Below are positions 1 to 7,674 of a DNA stretch of 53,323 bases, in pieces. Below the pieces are notes generated by a model. The model ran no database searches. It saw nothing but the letters and a program-made list of their open reading frames with translations, and was not told where the DNA came from. The stretch comes from Anaerolineae bacterium (lineage in GTDB: Bacteria > Chloroflexota > Anaerolineae > Fen-1058), in NCBI GenBank assembly GCA_003154115.1, contig PMCF01000131.1, forward strand, positions 1 to 53,323, written 5' to 3'. Position 1 is the first letter of the stretch; every line of letters starts with the position of its first letter. A program made the translations under genes and the position numbers.

Positions 1-3
1 GAC

Positions 4-24
4 CAACTGAGATTAGCCACACCC
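4..24 (+). repeat. Contig-end inverted repeat, left copy
   Basis: This 21-base sequence (core GATTAGCCACACCC) matches the reverse complement of 53302-53322 at 20 of 21 positions. Read outward from the contig, both ends give GGCTAATCTCAGTTG. This is what is expected where an assembly stops inside two copies of the same insertion sequence. The element itself lies outside the window, so its family cannot be named. Confidence 0.6.
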
Positions 25-71
25 TATCACGGGTGTGTTAAGTGTCAGGTGAATGCGGGTAAAGATTTCTT

Positions 72-108
72 AAAAAAAACCTCCGGGAGGTTATCAACCT
101 CGCGGAGG
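72..108 (-). terminator. Rho-independent terminator of the two small genes
   Basis: Read on the minus strand, CCTCCG and GAGGTT pair with AACCTC and CGGAGG around a GAT loop, with one C-C mismatch in the stem, and a run of eight T follows. The stem begins immediately after the stop codon at 109-111, so it ends transcription of the genes at 109-598. Confidence 0.9.
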
Positions 109-429
109 TCAGGCTTCATTCGGACTCAGCGCCCAGCCGTTTTCGGCAATCAAGCGCCGCACCACTTCACAGTCGGGCACGCTCAACAGCGTGGTCATGC
201 GCATGGAATTGCGCCGCAGGACGAAGTGAAAGACCTTGGTGTCTTTGCGCTTCAAGCTCCAGTCGTTGCGCACGTAGATGGGCGGCTCAACCAGCCAACC
301 GCCGTCGAGCGCATCCACCAACGTGTGATAGCGCGCCAACGCCGGATCGTTATGAGTGACACGGTTGTTATTCAAAATCGACCACCGATCTTCAACTGCC
401 AGATTTGGTTCAGACGGCCAAACTAACAT
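109..429 (-). CDS. Hypothetical protein, 106 aa
   Basis: I do not recognise the family. The start is the ATG at 427-429, because GGAGG lies a few bases upstream; an in-frame start further up would run through the preceding gene. The protein begins MLVWPSEPNL, is soluble in appearance, has a basic middle part (RNDWSLKRKD, RRNSMRM) and no signal peptide or membrane segment. Its start overlaps the 3' end of the upstream small gene by 20 bases, so the two are probably translated together, and a strong terminator follows the stop directly. The pairing of a short coiled-coil protein with a small unknown one recalls toxin-antitoxin operons, but no toxin motif is visible. Confidence 0.7.
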   Translation of the reverse strand: MLVWPSEPNLAVEDRWSILNNNRVTHNDPALARYHTLVDALDGGWLVEPPIYVRNDWSLKRKDTKVFHFVLRRNSMRMTTLLSVPDCEVVRRLIAENGWALSPNEA

Positions 430-598
430 ATGGGCCTCCTCGGGCGGTGTGCCGCAGCGCCCAGCGTAGATTTTCCAAGCGTTCCAATTCGGCCAGCATC
501 CGCCGCAGGATCGTCCCGTCTTCGTCATAGCCTTCGCGCACCAACTGTGTCAATTCAGTCCGCAAAGTGCGAATCTTGTTATCCAGTTCTTGAGCCAT
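410..598 (-). CDS. Small coiled-coil protein, 62 aa
   Basis: The protein is almost entirely helical and charged, with heptad-like leucines in MAQELDNKIRTLRTELTQL and in RRMLAELERLENL. The purine-rich GGAAAGGGGGG before the ATG supports the start. It overlaps the downstream small gene by 20 bases and shares its terminator. TATAAC-like bases on the minus strand upstream may serve as its promoter. The function is unknown; a partner-binding or antitoxin-like role is only a guess from size and operon layout. Confidence 0.65.
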   Translation of the reverse strand: MAQELDNKIRTLRTELTQLVREGYDEDGTILRRMLAELERLENLRWALRHTARGGPYVSLAV

Positions 599-697
599 TA
601 TTTTCCCCCCTTTCCATATTATTCTCTATGGTTGTTATACCGTTTGTTTATCAAGCGGTTTTCAAGCGCGGGTTAAATTTGTTTTACAGTCTTGGCC

Positions 698-726
698 TTG
701 CCGGGAAGGCGGGGAATGACTATACT
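698..726 (+). promoter_or_regulatory. Sigma70-type promoter for the PhoB-like regulator
   Basis: TTGCCG at 698-703 and TATACT at 721-726 are separated by 17 bases. The response-regulator start lies about 45 bases downstream. Between them is the direct repeat at 742-778. Confidence 0.6.
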
Positions 727-741
727 TCTACACAGCAAGTG

Positions 742-778
742 CCAAGTGAAAAGTGATGAGTGAAAAGTGATGAGTGAT
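742..778 (+). repeat. Direct repeat AGTGATGAGTGAAA in a leader
   Basis: The units AGTGAAAAGTGATGAGTG and AAAAGTGATGAGTGAT repeat imperfectly just before and across the start of the regulator gene. A related string (GAGTGATGAGTGATG on the minus strand) lies at the start of the PrsW-like gene near 44700. The purpose is unknown. Confidence 0.6.
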
Positions 779-1453
779 ACTAAGCAAAGCATCCTGGTTG
801 TGGAAGATGAAACCACGCTGCGTGAAACGCTGGCGTATAACTTGAAACGCGAGGGCTATGAGATCACCGCGACCGGCGATGGCGGCGAGGCGTTGGAGTT
901 GGCGCGCGAGCATGAATTCGATCTGATCGTGCTAGATGTGATGCTGCCCACGCTGGACGGCCTATCGATCGTGCGGATTCTGCGCAAGGAGCAGCGCACG
1001 CCGATCATTTTGTTGACCGCCCGCAGCGGCGAGGTCGATCGCATTATGGGCTTGGAAACCGGCGCGGATGATTACGTGGTGAAACCGTTCAGCCTGGGTG
1101 AACTGCTGGCGCGGGTGCGGGCCGTGCTGCGCCGAGCGACCCCCGAAGCGACGACGCGCCTGGAAGCGGGCGATCTCTCGCTCGATCTAATCGGGCGCAA
1201 AGCTTATCGGGGCGAGCAGGAAATGCGCTTAAGCCACAAGGAATTCGATCTGCTGGCGGCGCTCATTCGCAATGCGGGCACGGCGCTCAGTCGAGAGAGA
1301 TTGCTGCAACAAGTGTGGGGCTATGACTATCCCGGTGACACGCGCACGGTGGATGTGCACATTCGCTGGCTGCGCGAGAAGATCGAAGAGGATGCGGCCG
1401 AGCCGAAACGCATTGTGACGGTAAGAGGCGTGGGCTATCGGTTTGAAGAATGA
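770..1453 (+). CDS. OmpR/PhoB-family response regulator
   Basis: This is a two-domain transcription regulator of 227 aa. The receiver domain occupies residues 1-118, with the acidic pair at the start (VVEDE), the phosphoacceptor Asp56 in LIVLDVMLP, Thr83 and Lys105 in VVKPF. A winged-helix DNA-binding domain follows (about 130-226), ending in the usual TVRGVGYRF. I chose ATG 770 over the GTG directly before it. A good promoter lies upstream. The PhoR-type kinase at 1940-3079 is probably its partner, but it is on the other strand and converges on it, with a four-helix-bundle gene between, which is unlike the usual phoB-phoR operon. The role in phosphate control is inferred only from family resemblance. 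Confidence 0.93.
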   Translation: MSDTKQSILVVEDETTLRETLAYNLKREGYEITATGDGGEALELAREHEFDLIVLDVMLPTLDGLSIVRILRKEQRTPIILLTARSGEVDRIMGLETGADDYVVKPFSLGELLARVRAVLRRATPEATTRLEAGDLSLDLIGRKAYRGEQEMRLSHKEFDLLAALIRNAGTALSRERLLQQVWGYDYPGDTRTVDVHIRWLREKIEEDAAEPKRIVTVRGVGYRFEE

Positions 1454-1529
1454 ACAATGATCAATTAACAATGATCAATGATCAATGATCAATGATCAAT
1501 GCCGGACATGTCGGTTCAATGATCATTGC
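1454..1529. repeat. TGATCA-rich intergenic repeat block 1
   Basis: The string AATGATCA recurs tandemly (five times or more), followed by the palindrome CCGGACATGTCGG and another TGATCATTG. It lies between the convergent ends of the regulator and four-helix-bundle genes. Similar blocks lie at 1909-1940, 47384-47411, 47564-47590 and 48821-48867. It has no spacers and is not CRISPR. Confidence 0.8.
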
Positions 1530-1900
1530 CGTGGGTTGGCGCGTGTGGAACGGGCTTTGCGCAGAATGGCGAATAGAATGCGGACAATTTCGTCGCACTC
1601 GGTGTGAAGCTCGCCGACTTCCGTGGCGTCCGGCAATATGGCGGCTTTGATCAGGCCCAGCCACAGGCGTGTTTCGCGGGCTTCTTTGTAGGCGATGCTG
1701 ACTTTGTGGATGAAATCGCTTTTGCTTTCTGCGCCATTGGCTTCTTCCATGTTGGCGGCGATGGACGTACCTGATTTCAGCAGCTGCTTGCCGATCTCCG
1801 TAGCGCTCAACGTATGCGGCAATTTGTCAACAAACTTGATGATGCGGACCCCAAACTTGAAAGTCCGATCCTGAATGTCGATGTTAGTACGATTCTCCAT
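1523..1900 (-). CDS. Four-helix bundle protein (23S rRNA intervening-sequence protein family)
   Basis: The 125-aa protein matches the free-standing four helix bundle family: an N-terminal DRTFKFGVRIIKFVDKLP, then TEIGKQLLKSGTSIAANMEE, SDFIHKVSIAYKEARETRLW and a final helix EIVRILFAIL. The family was first noticed inside 23S rRNA intervening sequences, but stand-alone copies such as this are common, and no rRNA is present here. The start at 1900 has GGAGGAAGT directly upstream; the open frame reaches further back into the TGATCA repeat but without a ribosome site. It is the last gene of a minus-strand run after the radical SAM and kinase genes. Its molecular function is not known. Confidence 0.85.
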   Translation of the reverse strand: MENRTNIDIQDRTFKFGVRIIKFVDKLPHTLSATEIGKQLLKSGTSIAANMEEANGAESKSDFIHKVSIAYKEARETRLWLGLIKAAILPDATEVGELHTECDEIVRILFAILRKARSTRANPRQ

Positions 1901-1908
1901 ACTTCCTC

Positions 1909-1940
1909 CATTGATCATTGAAAATTGATCATTGATCATT
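1909..1940. repeat. TGATCA-rich intergenic repeat block 2
   Basis: TTGATCATTG occurs twice with a shorter relative between. The block fills the short space between the kinase stop codon and the ribosome site of the four-helix-bundle gene. Confidence 0.75.
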
Positions 1941-3079
1941 TACTTGGCTGCGGGGATTGTAAAATAAAACGTCGCGCCCTTGCCTTCCACGCTCTCAGCC
2001 CAGATGCGGCCGCCGTGCGCTTCCACCACGTGTCGCGCAATCGCTAAGCCCAACCCCGTGCCGCTCTTGCCCCGCGCGCGATCGACTTTGTAGAACCGTT
2101 CGAAGATGCGTGGCAAATCCTCTTGAGGAATGCCCGCGCCCGTATCGGCGACACTGACCTTGATCTTCCCGTCGGCCGGTACGGCCCCGATAGTGATGCG
2201 CCCGCGGTCGGGTGTGAACTTGATCGCGTTGTGAATGAGATTGCCCAGCACGCGCCCGATCATCTTGCGATCGACTTCGACGACTAGGTCTTCCGCCACA
2301 TCGTTTTTGACGACGATCTGTTTTTGCTGCGCCATCGGCTCGTAGTGAATGATCTGCTCGGCGGCAATCTCGCCCAGATTGGCGCGCGTGACCTGCATGG
2401 GCATCTGGCCCGATTCGATCAGCGAGAGGTCGAGCAGTTCTTGCGCCAGCTGAGTGATCGAATCAACCTCGCCCAGCATCTGGTTCAACATGCGTGTGGC
2501 GACATCGGGTTCGTCTTTAGCGCCGGCCAACAGCGTCTCGATCAACAGGCGGATGGAGGCCAGCGGCGTGCGCAGTTCGTGCGAGATGTTGGCGACGAAA
2601 TCGCGCCGCATGCGGTCGGAGCGCAGCCGATCGGATTGATCTTCCAGCACCAGCACTGCGCCGCCATCGCCGCTGGGCACCACGCGCGCAAAGTAGGGTC
2701 GCGCGTTCCACGTGACGGGACGCTCTTCGATCTGCTGCACGGCCAGAGTCTGCTGGACGACGTGATCAATTTCGTGGGAGCGGGTGGCCTCGATCGCGGT
2801 TTTGCCGATGAGCTGTGGCCCGAGGATTTCGCCGGCGCGGTTGTTGGCGCGGATGATCACGCTGTCTCGATCGAGTACCAACAACGCGTGCGGCGGCGCA
2901 TCGATCATGGCGTTGAGGCGCGCGTCGCTGCGGAGCTGTTCGGCGGCGAGCTGTTCGGCGGTTTCACTGGACTTGGCCAGCGCTTCACGCAGCTGCCCGT
3001 TTTCACGCCGGGCGCGCCACGTCAGCCAGAGCGCAACCCCCAGCGCAACGATCAGAATGACTTCGAAGAGTGTCTGCAT
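1940..3079 (-). CDS. PhoR-type sensor histidine kinase with PAS domain
   Basis: The 379-aa protein has one N-terminal membrane segment (residues 2-21), a short coiled coil (27-50), a PAS domain (about 52-150), a HisKA domain with His167 in FVANISHELRTPL, and a HATPase domain with the N box NLIHNAIKFTP, DTGAGIP and GTGLGLAIA. It therefore autophosphorylates and hands the phosphate to a receiver, most likely the PhoB-like protein at 770-1453. With one membrane helix and no extracytoplasmic domain it probably senses through PAS or a partner. It begins 9 bases after the radical SAM gene, whose stop codon sits in its ribosome site (GTGAGG), so the two are co-transcribed. Confidence 0.93.
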   Translation of the reverse strand: MQTLFEVILIVALGVALWLTWRARRENGQLREALAKSSETAEQLAAEQLRSDARLNAMIDAPPHALLVLDRDSVIIRANNRAGEILGPQLIGKTAIEATRSHEIDHVVQQTLAVQQIEERPVTWNARPYFARVVPSGDGGAVLVLEDQSDRLRSDRMRRDFVANISHELRTPLASIRLLIETLLAGAKDEPDVATRMLNQMLGEVDSITQLAQELLDLSLIESGQMPMQVTRANLGEIAAEQIIHYEPMAQQKQIVVKNDVAEDLVVEVDRKMIGRVLGNLIHNAIKFTPDRGRITIGAVPADGKIKVSVADTGAGIPQEDLPRIFERFYKVDRARGKSGTGLGLAIARHVVEAHGGRIWAESVEGKGATFYFTIPAAK

Positions 3080-3088
3080 GGTTAAGCC

Positions 3089-4345
3089 TCACGGACATTG
3101 TATCAGCCCCTGTGCCCAGAGACAACCACCACAGGCCGGGAAGACATTGCCCACGCAGTCTTCTTCATTGCCGTCCAGCATTTCACAGCCGCCGCAGAAG
3201 GTGCACGGCGCAAAGGCAAAACCCTGCACGTGATCACGATAGGCCACGTAGGCCGGATCGTTCCATACGTCCAGCAGTTCGCGCTGATTGACGTTGCCCA
3301 CGTTGTGCGCGCGCGACCTGCGCCAGTGACCCTTAATCAAGTGCGTGTGAGTGTGCATCAACGGCAGGCACGGACTGACATTGCCGTTCCACGCGATGGC
3401 CAGTGCGCCGCTTTCGACGAAGTTGCACACATCGTTGGCGCCGCTGAAACTGTTGCCCGCAAAGTTCACGTTATAGCCGCTGCTAAACGCCTTGAACAGC
3501 GCGTCCCTGGTCTTTTCCGTAAACGGCAGATTGGGCAGACTGAGGTGCGGTGTAAAACTCGACGAGATGAACGTGATGTCGTTGGCGGCGCTTTCGTAGA
3601 GCCGCTCGCCGCGCAGCTGCTCGTCGATGGCCAGCACGTTGCTAACGCGGAAGTGCATCGCGCCGTGGCGCTGCGCGATCTGCATGACTTCCGGCAGATC
3701 GTTAATGTTGCGATCCATCGCCACAAAGGCGACGCCAATCTCCGGCTTGGGGAAGTGACCGCCGCGGCGCAGCCGCCGCAAGGTCGTCAGATTGTGCAGC
3801 ACGTTGGGCAGCTCCGCGCCCAGGCGCACATCGGCGTAGCTTTCCGGCGTCGCTCCGTCGATCGAGACCCATACCAGATCCAGCCCGGCCTCGATCAGCT
3901 GGCGCGACAACGCCTCGGTCAGCAGCGTCCCGTTGGTGATCATCTCCACGCGGCAGTCCAGCGCTTTGGCCTGCGCGATCCAGTCGGGCAGGTGGGTGTG
4001 CAGCGTCGGTTCGCCGATGCCGCCGAAGAAAATCGTCGGTTTGGGATCGAGGTCGGTGGTTCCGGCGAGGATGCGCGCATACGTCGCGTCGGTCATGCGG
4101 CCCAGCGACTCGGCCCAATTGTTGCGATAGCACGTCACACAATCGAGGTTGCAGTGATCGGTCGGTTCGACGTAGAGACGCATCAACTGCGAGGTGGGTC
4201 GGTGCAGCCGCACGACATTGTTCTCGTTGTCCACGCGCACCTTCGCACCGGGTATCAACCCATATTGCTGCGCAATCTCCGGCGGCAGAATCAACCGCCC
4301 TCGCTCATCCACTTCGGCGAAACTGGCTTGCTTACCTGGAATCAT
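3089..4345 (-). CDS. AbrB-radical SAM/SPASM protein, tungsten-oxidoreductase maturase-like
   Basis: The 418-aa protein starts with an AbrB/SpoVT-like segment (about 7-50: VDERGRLILPPEIAQQYG). A radical SAM core follows, with the [4Fe-4S] cysteines Cys65, Cys69 and Cys72 in CNLDCVTC and the SAM-binding GGIGEP at 108-113. The last 100 residues are cysteine-rich, with CTFCGGC and CGGC, as in SPASM domains that bind further clusters. This layout agrees with my memory of the family called tungsten cofactor oxidoreductase radical SAM maturase. No tungsten (AOR) enzyme gene lies in the window, so the substrate is open. AAAGGATAGAGCG precedes the ATG. It leads an apparent operon with the PhoR-like kinase. 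Confidence 0.85.
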   Translation of the reverse strand: MIPGKQASFAEVDERGRLILPPEIAQQYGLIPGAKVRVDNENNVVRLHRPTSQLMRLYVEPTDHCNLDCVTCYRNNWAESLGRMTDATYARILAGTTDLDPKPTIFFGGIGEPTLHTHLPDWIAQAKALDCRVEMITNGTLLTEALSRQLIEAGLDLVWVSIDGATPESYADVRLGAELPNVLHNLTTLRRLRRGGHFPKPEIGVAFVAMDRNINDLPEVMQIAQRHGAMHFRVSNVLAIDEQLRGERLYESAANDITFISSSFTPHLSLPNLPFTEKTRDALFKAFSSGYNVNFAGNSFSGANDVCNFVESGALAIAWNGNVSPCLPLMHTHTHLIKGHWRRSRAHNVGNVNQRELLDVWNDPAYVAYRDHVQGFAFAPCTFCGGCEMLDGNEEDCVGNVFPACGGCLWAQGLIQCP

Positions 4346-4506
4346 CGCTCTATCCTTTGCCCACTATAAGAGTTGCCCAACAGGTGCATTCAGCATACAC
4401 CCGATTGACCCGGCGGTGGTATGATGAAGATCATCATTCTGAGCGCGGATACGCCCGTTTGAACCTTCTCGTTTTTCGTGTTACTCTTGTATCACCTCAC
4501 CCCTAA

Positions 4507-4545
4507 CCCCTCTCCTAAAATTAAACGGCAATTTCAGGAGAGGGG
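4507..4545. repeat. Inverted repeat CCCCTCTCCT...AGGAGAGGGG
   Basis: Ten-base arms (4507-4516 and 4536-4545) enclose a 19-base AT-rich loop, preceded by CTCACCCCTAA. Strings of this kind recur between genes in several phyla. It lies in the 262-base space between the divergent radical SAM and clp genes, which also holds one isolated TCATTCTGAGCG (near 4432), half of the repeat seen at 42430-42560. Confidence 0.7.
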
Positions 4546-4607
4546 AGCCGGTTCAGCATGAAAATCAACTATCGTACTACTTGACTATCCGACTAAGTGA
4601 CTAACTC

Positions 4608-6791
4608 ATGGGCACACTCAATCCAAATCTTCTTTCCAAACATACCTCACTGATTCTGAACGAGTCGGCCAAGATCATGCCGACGTTAGGCAAGCGGCTC
4701 TTGATGCCGGAGATTGTTTTGCTCGGCCTGATCCGCACGCCAGACACTTCGGCGCGGCGCATTCTCGATAAGGTGGCGCAGGAACGCGGCTTCAAGTTGA
4801 GCGATCTCGATGCGGCCGCCGTGGCGCAGTTGAAAACGCGCGACGGCCGCCCCGCCGATTTTGTTTTCGTGCTCGACAACGGCGGCAAGGTCGATCTATC
4901 TGATGATCTGCTGCAATCGATCGACGAGGCGTTGACCATCGCGCAGGCATCCGACGAAGTGTGGATCGGCACGGAGCATTTGCTGAGCGCGCTCTCGCAA
5001 GCCGGAGTGAGCACTGCCGGATTATTGCAAGCGCGCGGGATCACGCCGCAAGCACTGGAGCCTTATCTGAAAGATCGATCGATCGCGCGGCGCATGACCA
5101 CGCGCGATTGGGTGGCCGACGCCCGAGCGGGTGAGCTCACCCCCACATACTTCCGCGAGAACTTGCTGCGCGAGTTGATCAGCGTGCTGTCATTGGCCGG
5201 TCAGCGCCACGTCTTGCTGATCGGCGCGGCGGGCAGCGGACGCCGCTCGCTGGCGTACAGCCTGGCGCTGCTGATCGCCGAGAACCGTGGGCCGCAGGGA
5301 GTCGATCGGGTGATTGAGATCGCCGAAAACGCGCTGTTGGATAATCCGGTGGAGGCATTGCGATCGGGCGTGAAACAAGCGATCGGCGGCGCGTTGTTCA
5401 TCCCCAACGTCGCGCGCTTCTTCGATCGGTTTATGGCCGACAAAGTGAAGAACATCGTGCAGAAGGCGTTTCTCGATGAAGCGCCGATCGTCATCGGCAC
5501 GGCGATCGACACGGAATACAACGAGTCGTTGAAACAACTCAACAACGTGCATGTGTTGAAGGTTCCGGCGACGTCGGTGGAAGAGACGACGCAGGTGCTC
5601 AATGCCTCGAAGTCGAAATTCGAGACGGAATACGCGCTGACCGTTGCATCCGGCGCGCCGTCGACGGTGGCCGTGATGGCGGCGCGGTACCTGTCGAGCG
5701 GGGCACAACCGGGCGCGGCGGTTCAACTCATGCATCGCGCCTGCGCGTTGGTGCGCATGTCCACGCAGACCGATCTCGCCTACAAGCCGGAAGCCAAACC
5801 CGACGACACGCTCGACCCCGACGATGTGATGCTGGCGTTGAGTCAGATGACGGGCATCCCCGCGAGCAAACTCGGACAGGATGAACGCACCAAATACGCG
5901 CAGATGGCCGAGTTCGTCAAAGGACGCATCATCGGGCAGGATGAGGCGGTGCTGGCGGTGAGCCGCGCCGTGAAGACCGCGCGCGTGGGCCTGAAAGATC
6001 CCAAGCGCCCGATCGGCTCGTTTCTCTTCCTCGGCCCGACGGGTGTGGGCAAGACGGAACTCGCCAAGGCGCTGGCCGAGTTCATGTTCGGCAGCGAAGA
6101 CAATTTGATCACGTTGGATATGACGGAGTATCAACAGGAAGATTCGCTCAATCGCCTGATCGGCGCAGCGCCCGGTTACGTGGGCTTCGAGGGCGGCGGG
6201 CAGTTGACCGATCGCGTGCGGCAGATGCCGTACTCGATCGTGCTGTTCGACGAATGCGAGAAGGCGCATCCACGCATCCTCGACGTGCTGCTGCAGATGA
6301 TGGACGAAGGCCGCCTGACCGACGGGCAGGGGCGCGTCGCGTCATTTTCCGATGCGGTGATCATCCTCACCAGCAATCTAGGCGCGACGTATCTCGTCGA
6401 TCGATCGTTGAGCGAAGCGCAGGGACACGAGTTGGCGCTGGAGGCGGTGAAGCAGCACTTCCGCCCGGAGTTCCTCAATCGCCTCGACGAGATCATCATG
6501 TTCAACGCCCTGACCGACGAGGCGCTGCGCAAGGTGCTGGACTTACTGCTGAAGAAGGAAGTGAAGTTGGCAGGTGAGCGCGGCCTGGTGCTGGAACTCA
6601 CCGAACCAGCCAAGACGTGGCTGCTGGCACAGAACGATCATCCCGAATGGGGCGCGCGTCCGCTGCGGCGGATCATTCAGAAGTTTGTGCGCGAGCCGCT
6701 GGCCGATTATCTGCTGGAGAAGAATCCAGCGACGGGTACGAAGGTGAAGGTGGATATAGAAGGTGAGAAGTTGAAGATGGCGGAGGGGTAA
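4608..6791 (+). CDS. ClpB-like AAA+ ATPase with degenerate first ATPase domain
   Basis: The 727-aa protein has a Clp N-domain (about 1-155), a first AAA domain (about 185-385) and a second (about 435-725). The second is intact: Walker A GPTGVGKT at 476-483, Walker B VLFDEC at 545-550 and the arginine finger region FRPEFLNRLDE. The first seems inactive: its Walker A is GAAGSGRRS with Arg in place of Lys, and the expected acidic Walker B reads ALFIPN. The coiled-coil middle domain of ClpB (normally about 850 aa in all) is absent, and no IGF/IGL ClpP-binding loop is visible, so it is more likely a disaggregase or remodeller than a ClpP partner. Its 3' end recurs as fragments at 7966-8103 and 8903-9043. 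Confidence 0.9.
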   Translation: MGTLNPNLLSKHTSLILNESAKIMPTLGKRLLMPEIVLLGLIRTPDTSARRILDKVAQERGFKLSDLDAAAVAQLKTRDGRPADFVFVLDNGGKVDLSDDLLQSIDEALTIAQASDEVWIGTEHLLSALSQAGVSTAGLLQARGITPQALEPYLKDRSIARRMTTRDWVADARAGELTPTYFRENLLRELISVLSLAGQRHVLLIGAAGSGRRSLAYSLALLIAENRGPQGVDRVIEIAENALLDNPVEALRSGVKQAIGGALFIPNVARFFDRFMADKVKNIVQKAFLDEAPIVIGTAIDTEYNESLKQLNNVHVLKVPATSVEETTQVLNASKSKFETEYALTVASGAPSTVAVMAARYLSSGAQPGAAVQLMHRACALVRMSTQTDLAYKPEAKPDDTLDPDDVMLALSQMTGIPASKLGQDERTKYAQMAEFVKGRIIGQDEAVLAVSRAVKTARVGLKDPKRPIGSFLFLGPTGVGKTELAKALAEFMFGSEDNLITLDMTEYQQEDSLNRLIGAAPGYVGFEGGGQLTDRVRQMPYSIVLFDECEKAHPRILDVLLQMMDEGRLTDGQGRVASFSDAVIILTSNLGATYLVDRSLSEAQGHELALEAVKQHFRPEFLNRLDEIIMFNALTDEALRKVLDLLLKKEVKLAGERGLVLELTEPAKTWLLAQNDHPEWGARPLRRIIQKFVREPLADYLLEKNPATGTKVKVDIEGEKLKMAEG

Positions 6792-6847
6792 AGATTCCTT
6801 ACACCGGCACGTTTCAAGTATAATTGCTGTGGAGAGGAGCATTTGCT

Positions 6848-7102
6848 ATGAGCCTGCAATTGGAAATTCCTGATTCTGTGACGCAAGCGTTGCGCCTGCC
6901 GCAGCCGGAACAACGCCGCCGCCTGACGACGGAACTGGCGCTGTCACTCTATGCGCAGGGCATCCTGTCGTTTGGCAAGGCGCGCGAATTAACGGCGCTG
7001 AGCAAGTACGAGTTCGGCCAGCTGCTGGGGGAGCGGCACATTCCGCGCCAGTACGATCCAACGGACCTACAGGACGATGTCGCTTATGCCCGTGGTCAGT
7101 AA
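6848..7102 (+). CDS. UPF0175-family antitoxin
   Basis: The 84-aa protein has the UPF0175 pattern: LALSLYAQGILSFGKARELT, SKYEFGQLLGERHIP and the acidic end YDPTDLQDDV. In this family the helix-turn-helix protein represses its operon and neutralises a DUF3368 PIN ribonuclease encoded just after it. The start at ATG 6848 has GGAGAGGAG upstream; TATAAT lies near 6820. The expected toxin begins in the correct overlapping position (7086) but breaks off after nine matching codons, so this antitoxin appears to be orphaned. It starts 56 bases after the clp stop codon, in the region where clp 3' fragments are scattered. Confidence 0.85.
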   Translation: MSLQLEIPDSVTQALRLPQPEQRRRLTTELALSLYAQGILSFGKARELTALSKYEFGQLLGERHIPRQYDPTDLQDDVAYARGQ

Positions 7103-7121
7103 TACTTCGCCGAAAATGTAA
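7086..7121 (+). pseudogene. Truncated DUF3368/PIN toxin start
   Basis: The ATG overlaps the antitoxin 3' end by 17 bases, the usual arrangement. It encodes MPVVSNTSP, the characteristic beginning of DUF3368 PIN toxins including the first catalytic-region residues, then KM and a stop. The remaining hundred or more codons are missing. Confidence 0.65.
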
Positions 7122-7141
7122 CTTCGCTGTAAGAGGTCACA

Positions 7142-7408
7142 ATGACAACTATAACTCGCCCACAAAAACGCCCTACTTATGCGCAGGTGCTTGAGGTGGC
7201 TCGCCGTCCGTCACGGACAGAACAGCGCCGTCTGCGCGACGAGTTGGAAAAGTTGGCCGGAGTGCAACTGGTCCGCCCGGAGAAATCGGCTGCGGCCCGG
7301 CGGCAGGGACGGCGCATGGCCCGCGCCATTCGTGCTGAACTGGCCGAGTCGGTTTCCGGTTCGCTGGATGAAGCCATGCGCGAACTGCGGGGCCGCGCGT
7401 GGTCGTAA
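7142..7408 (+). CDS. Small basic protein, probable antitoxin of a lost PIN toxin
   Basis: The 88-aa protein is helical, rich in Arg and Ala (RRPSRTEQRRLRDELEKLAG, RRQGRRMARAIRAELAE) and without membrane segments. I do not recognise a named family. GAGGT precedes the ATG. Its 3' end overlaps by 10 bases a short frame starting VVIDPEL, which resembles the start of a PIN toxin, and a PIN-like C-terminal stretch follows at 7451-7537. This context makes an antitoxin the best reading. Sequence is intact from start to stop. Confidence 0.55.
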   Translation: MTTITRPQKRPTYAQVLEVARRPSRTEQRRLRDELEKLAGVQLVRPEKSAAARRQGRRMARAIRAELAESVSGSLDEAMRELRGRAWS

Positions 7409-7537
7409 TTGATCCTGAACTTCGTTGAACATACCCCGCATGTCGAGTGTTTCGTGACGTAGAACGCTAAACATTTCAAGAGCAAATCCACGCTGCGCGT
7501 TTATACACCGGAAGAATACGTGAATCGTAACCCATGA
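7399..7537 (+). pseudogene. Remnants of a PIN-domain toxin
   Basis: A GTG at 7399 opens VVIDPELR and stops at 7428; PIN toxins commonly begin VVIDTN. At 7451-7537 another frame reads CFVT, a stop codon, then NAKHFKSKSTLRVYTPEEYV, matching the typical PIN C-terminus in which an Asn/Asp-Lys-x-Phe motif is followed by a TPxEF ending. The catalytic core between them is gone. I infer an internal deletion plus a point stop. Confidence 0.5.
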
Positions 7538-7674
7538 GCGGGCGATTGCTGAGGGTTGATTGCTGATTTCCAAACAGAAACGCGCGAAGCCGACTAACAC
7601 AGTAATCGGCTTCACGCGTTGTATCGTGATCGTTAGGCGATCGGCCTGCTTCTCAATCAAAAGTCGCCGAATCA

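Noticed and set aside
1454..1529. Tandem repeats as a CRISPR array
   Set aside because: Units are about 8 bases without spacers, and no cas genes are present. No CRISPR array was seen anywhere in the window.
5190..6269. Long antisense frame inside the clp gene (359 codons)
   Set aside because: Rich in Arg and His as expected for the shadow of a GC-rich gene; no motif, no ribosome site, and the clp frame explains the sequence. Similar long shadows opposite the radical SAM, LonB-like and kinase genes were rejected for the same reason.
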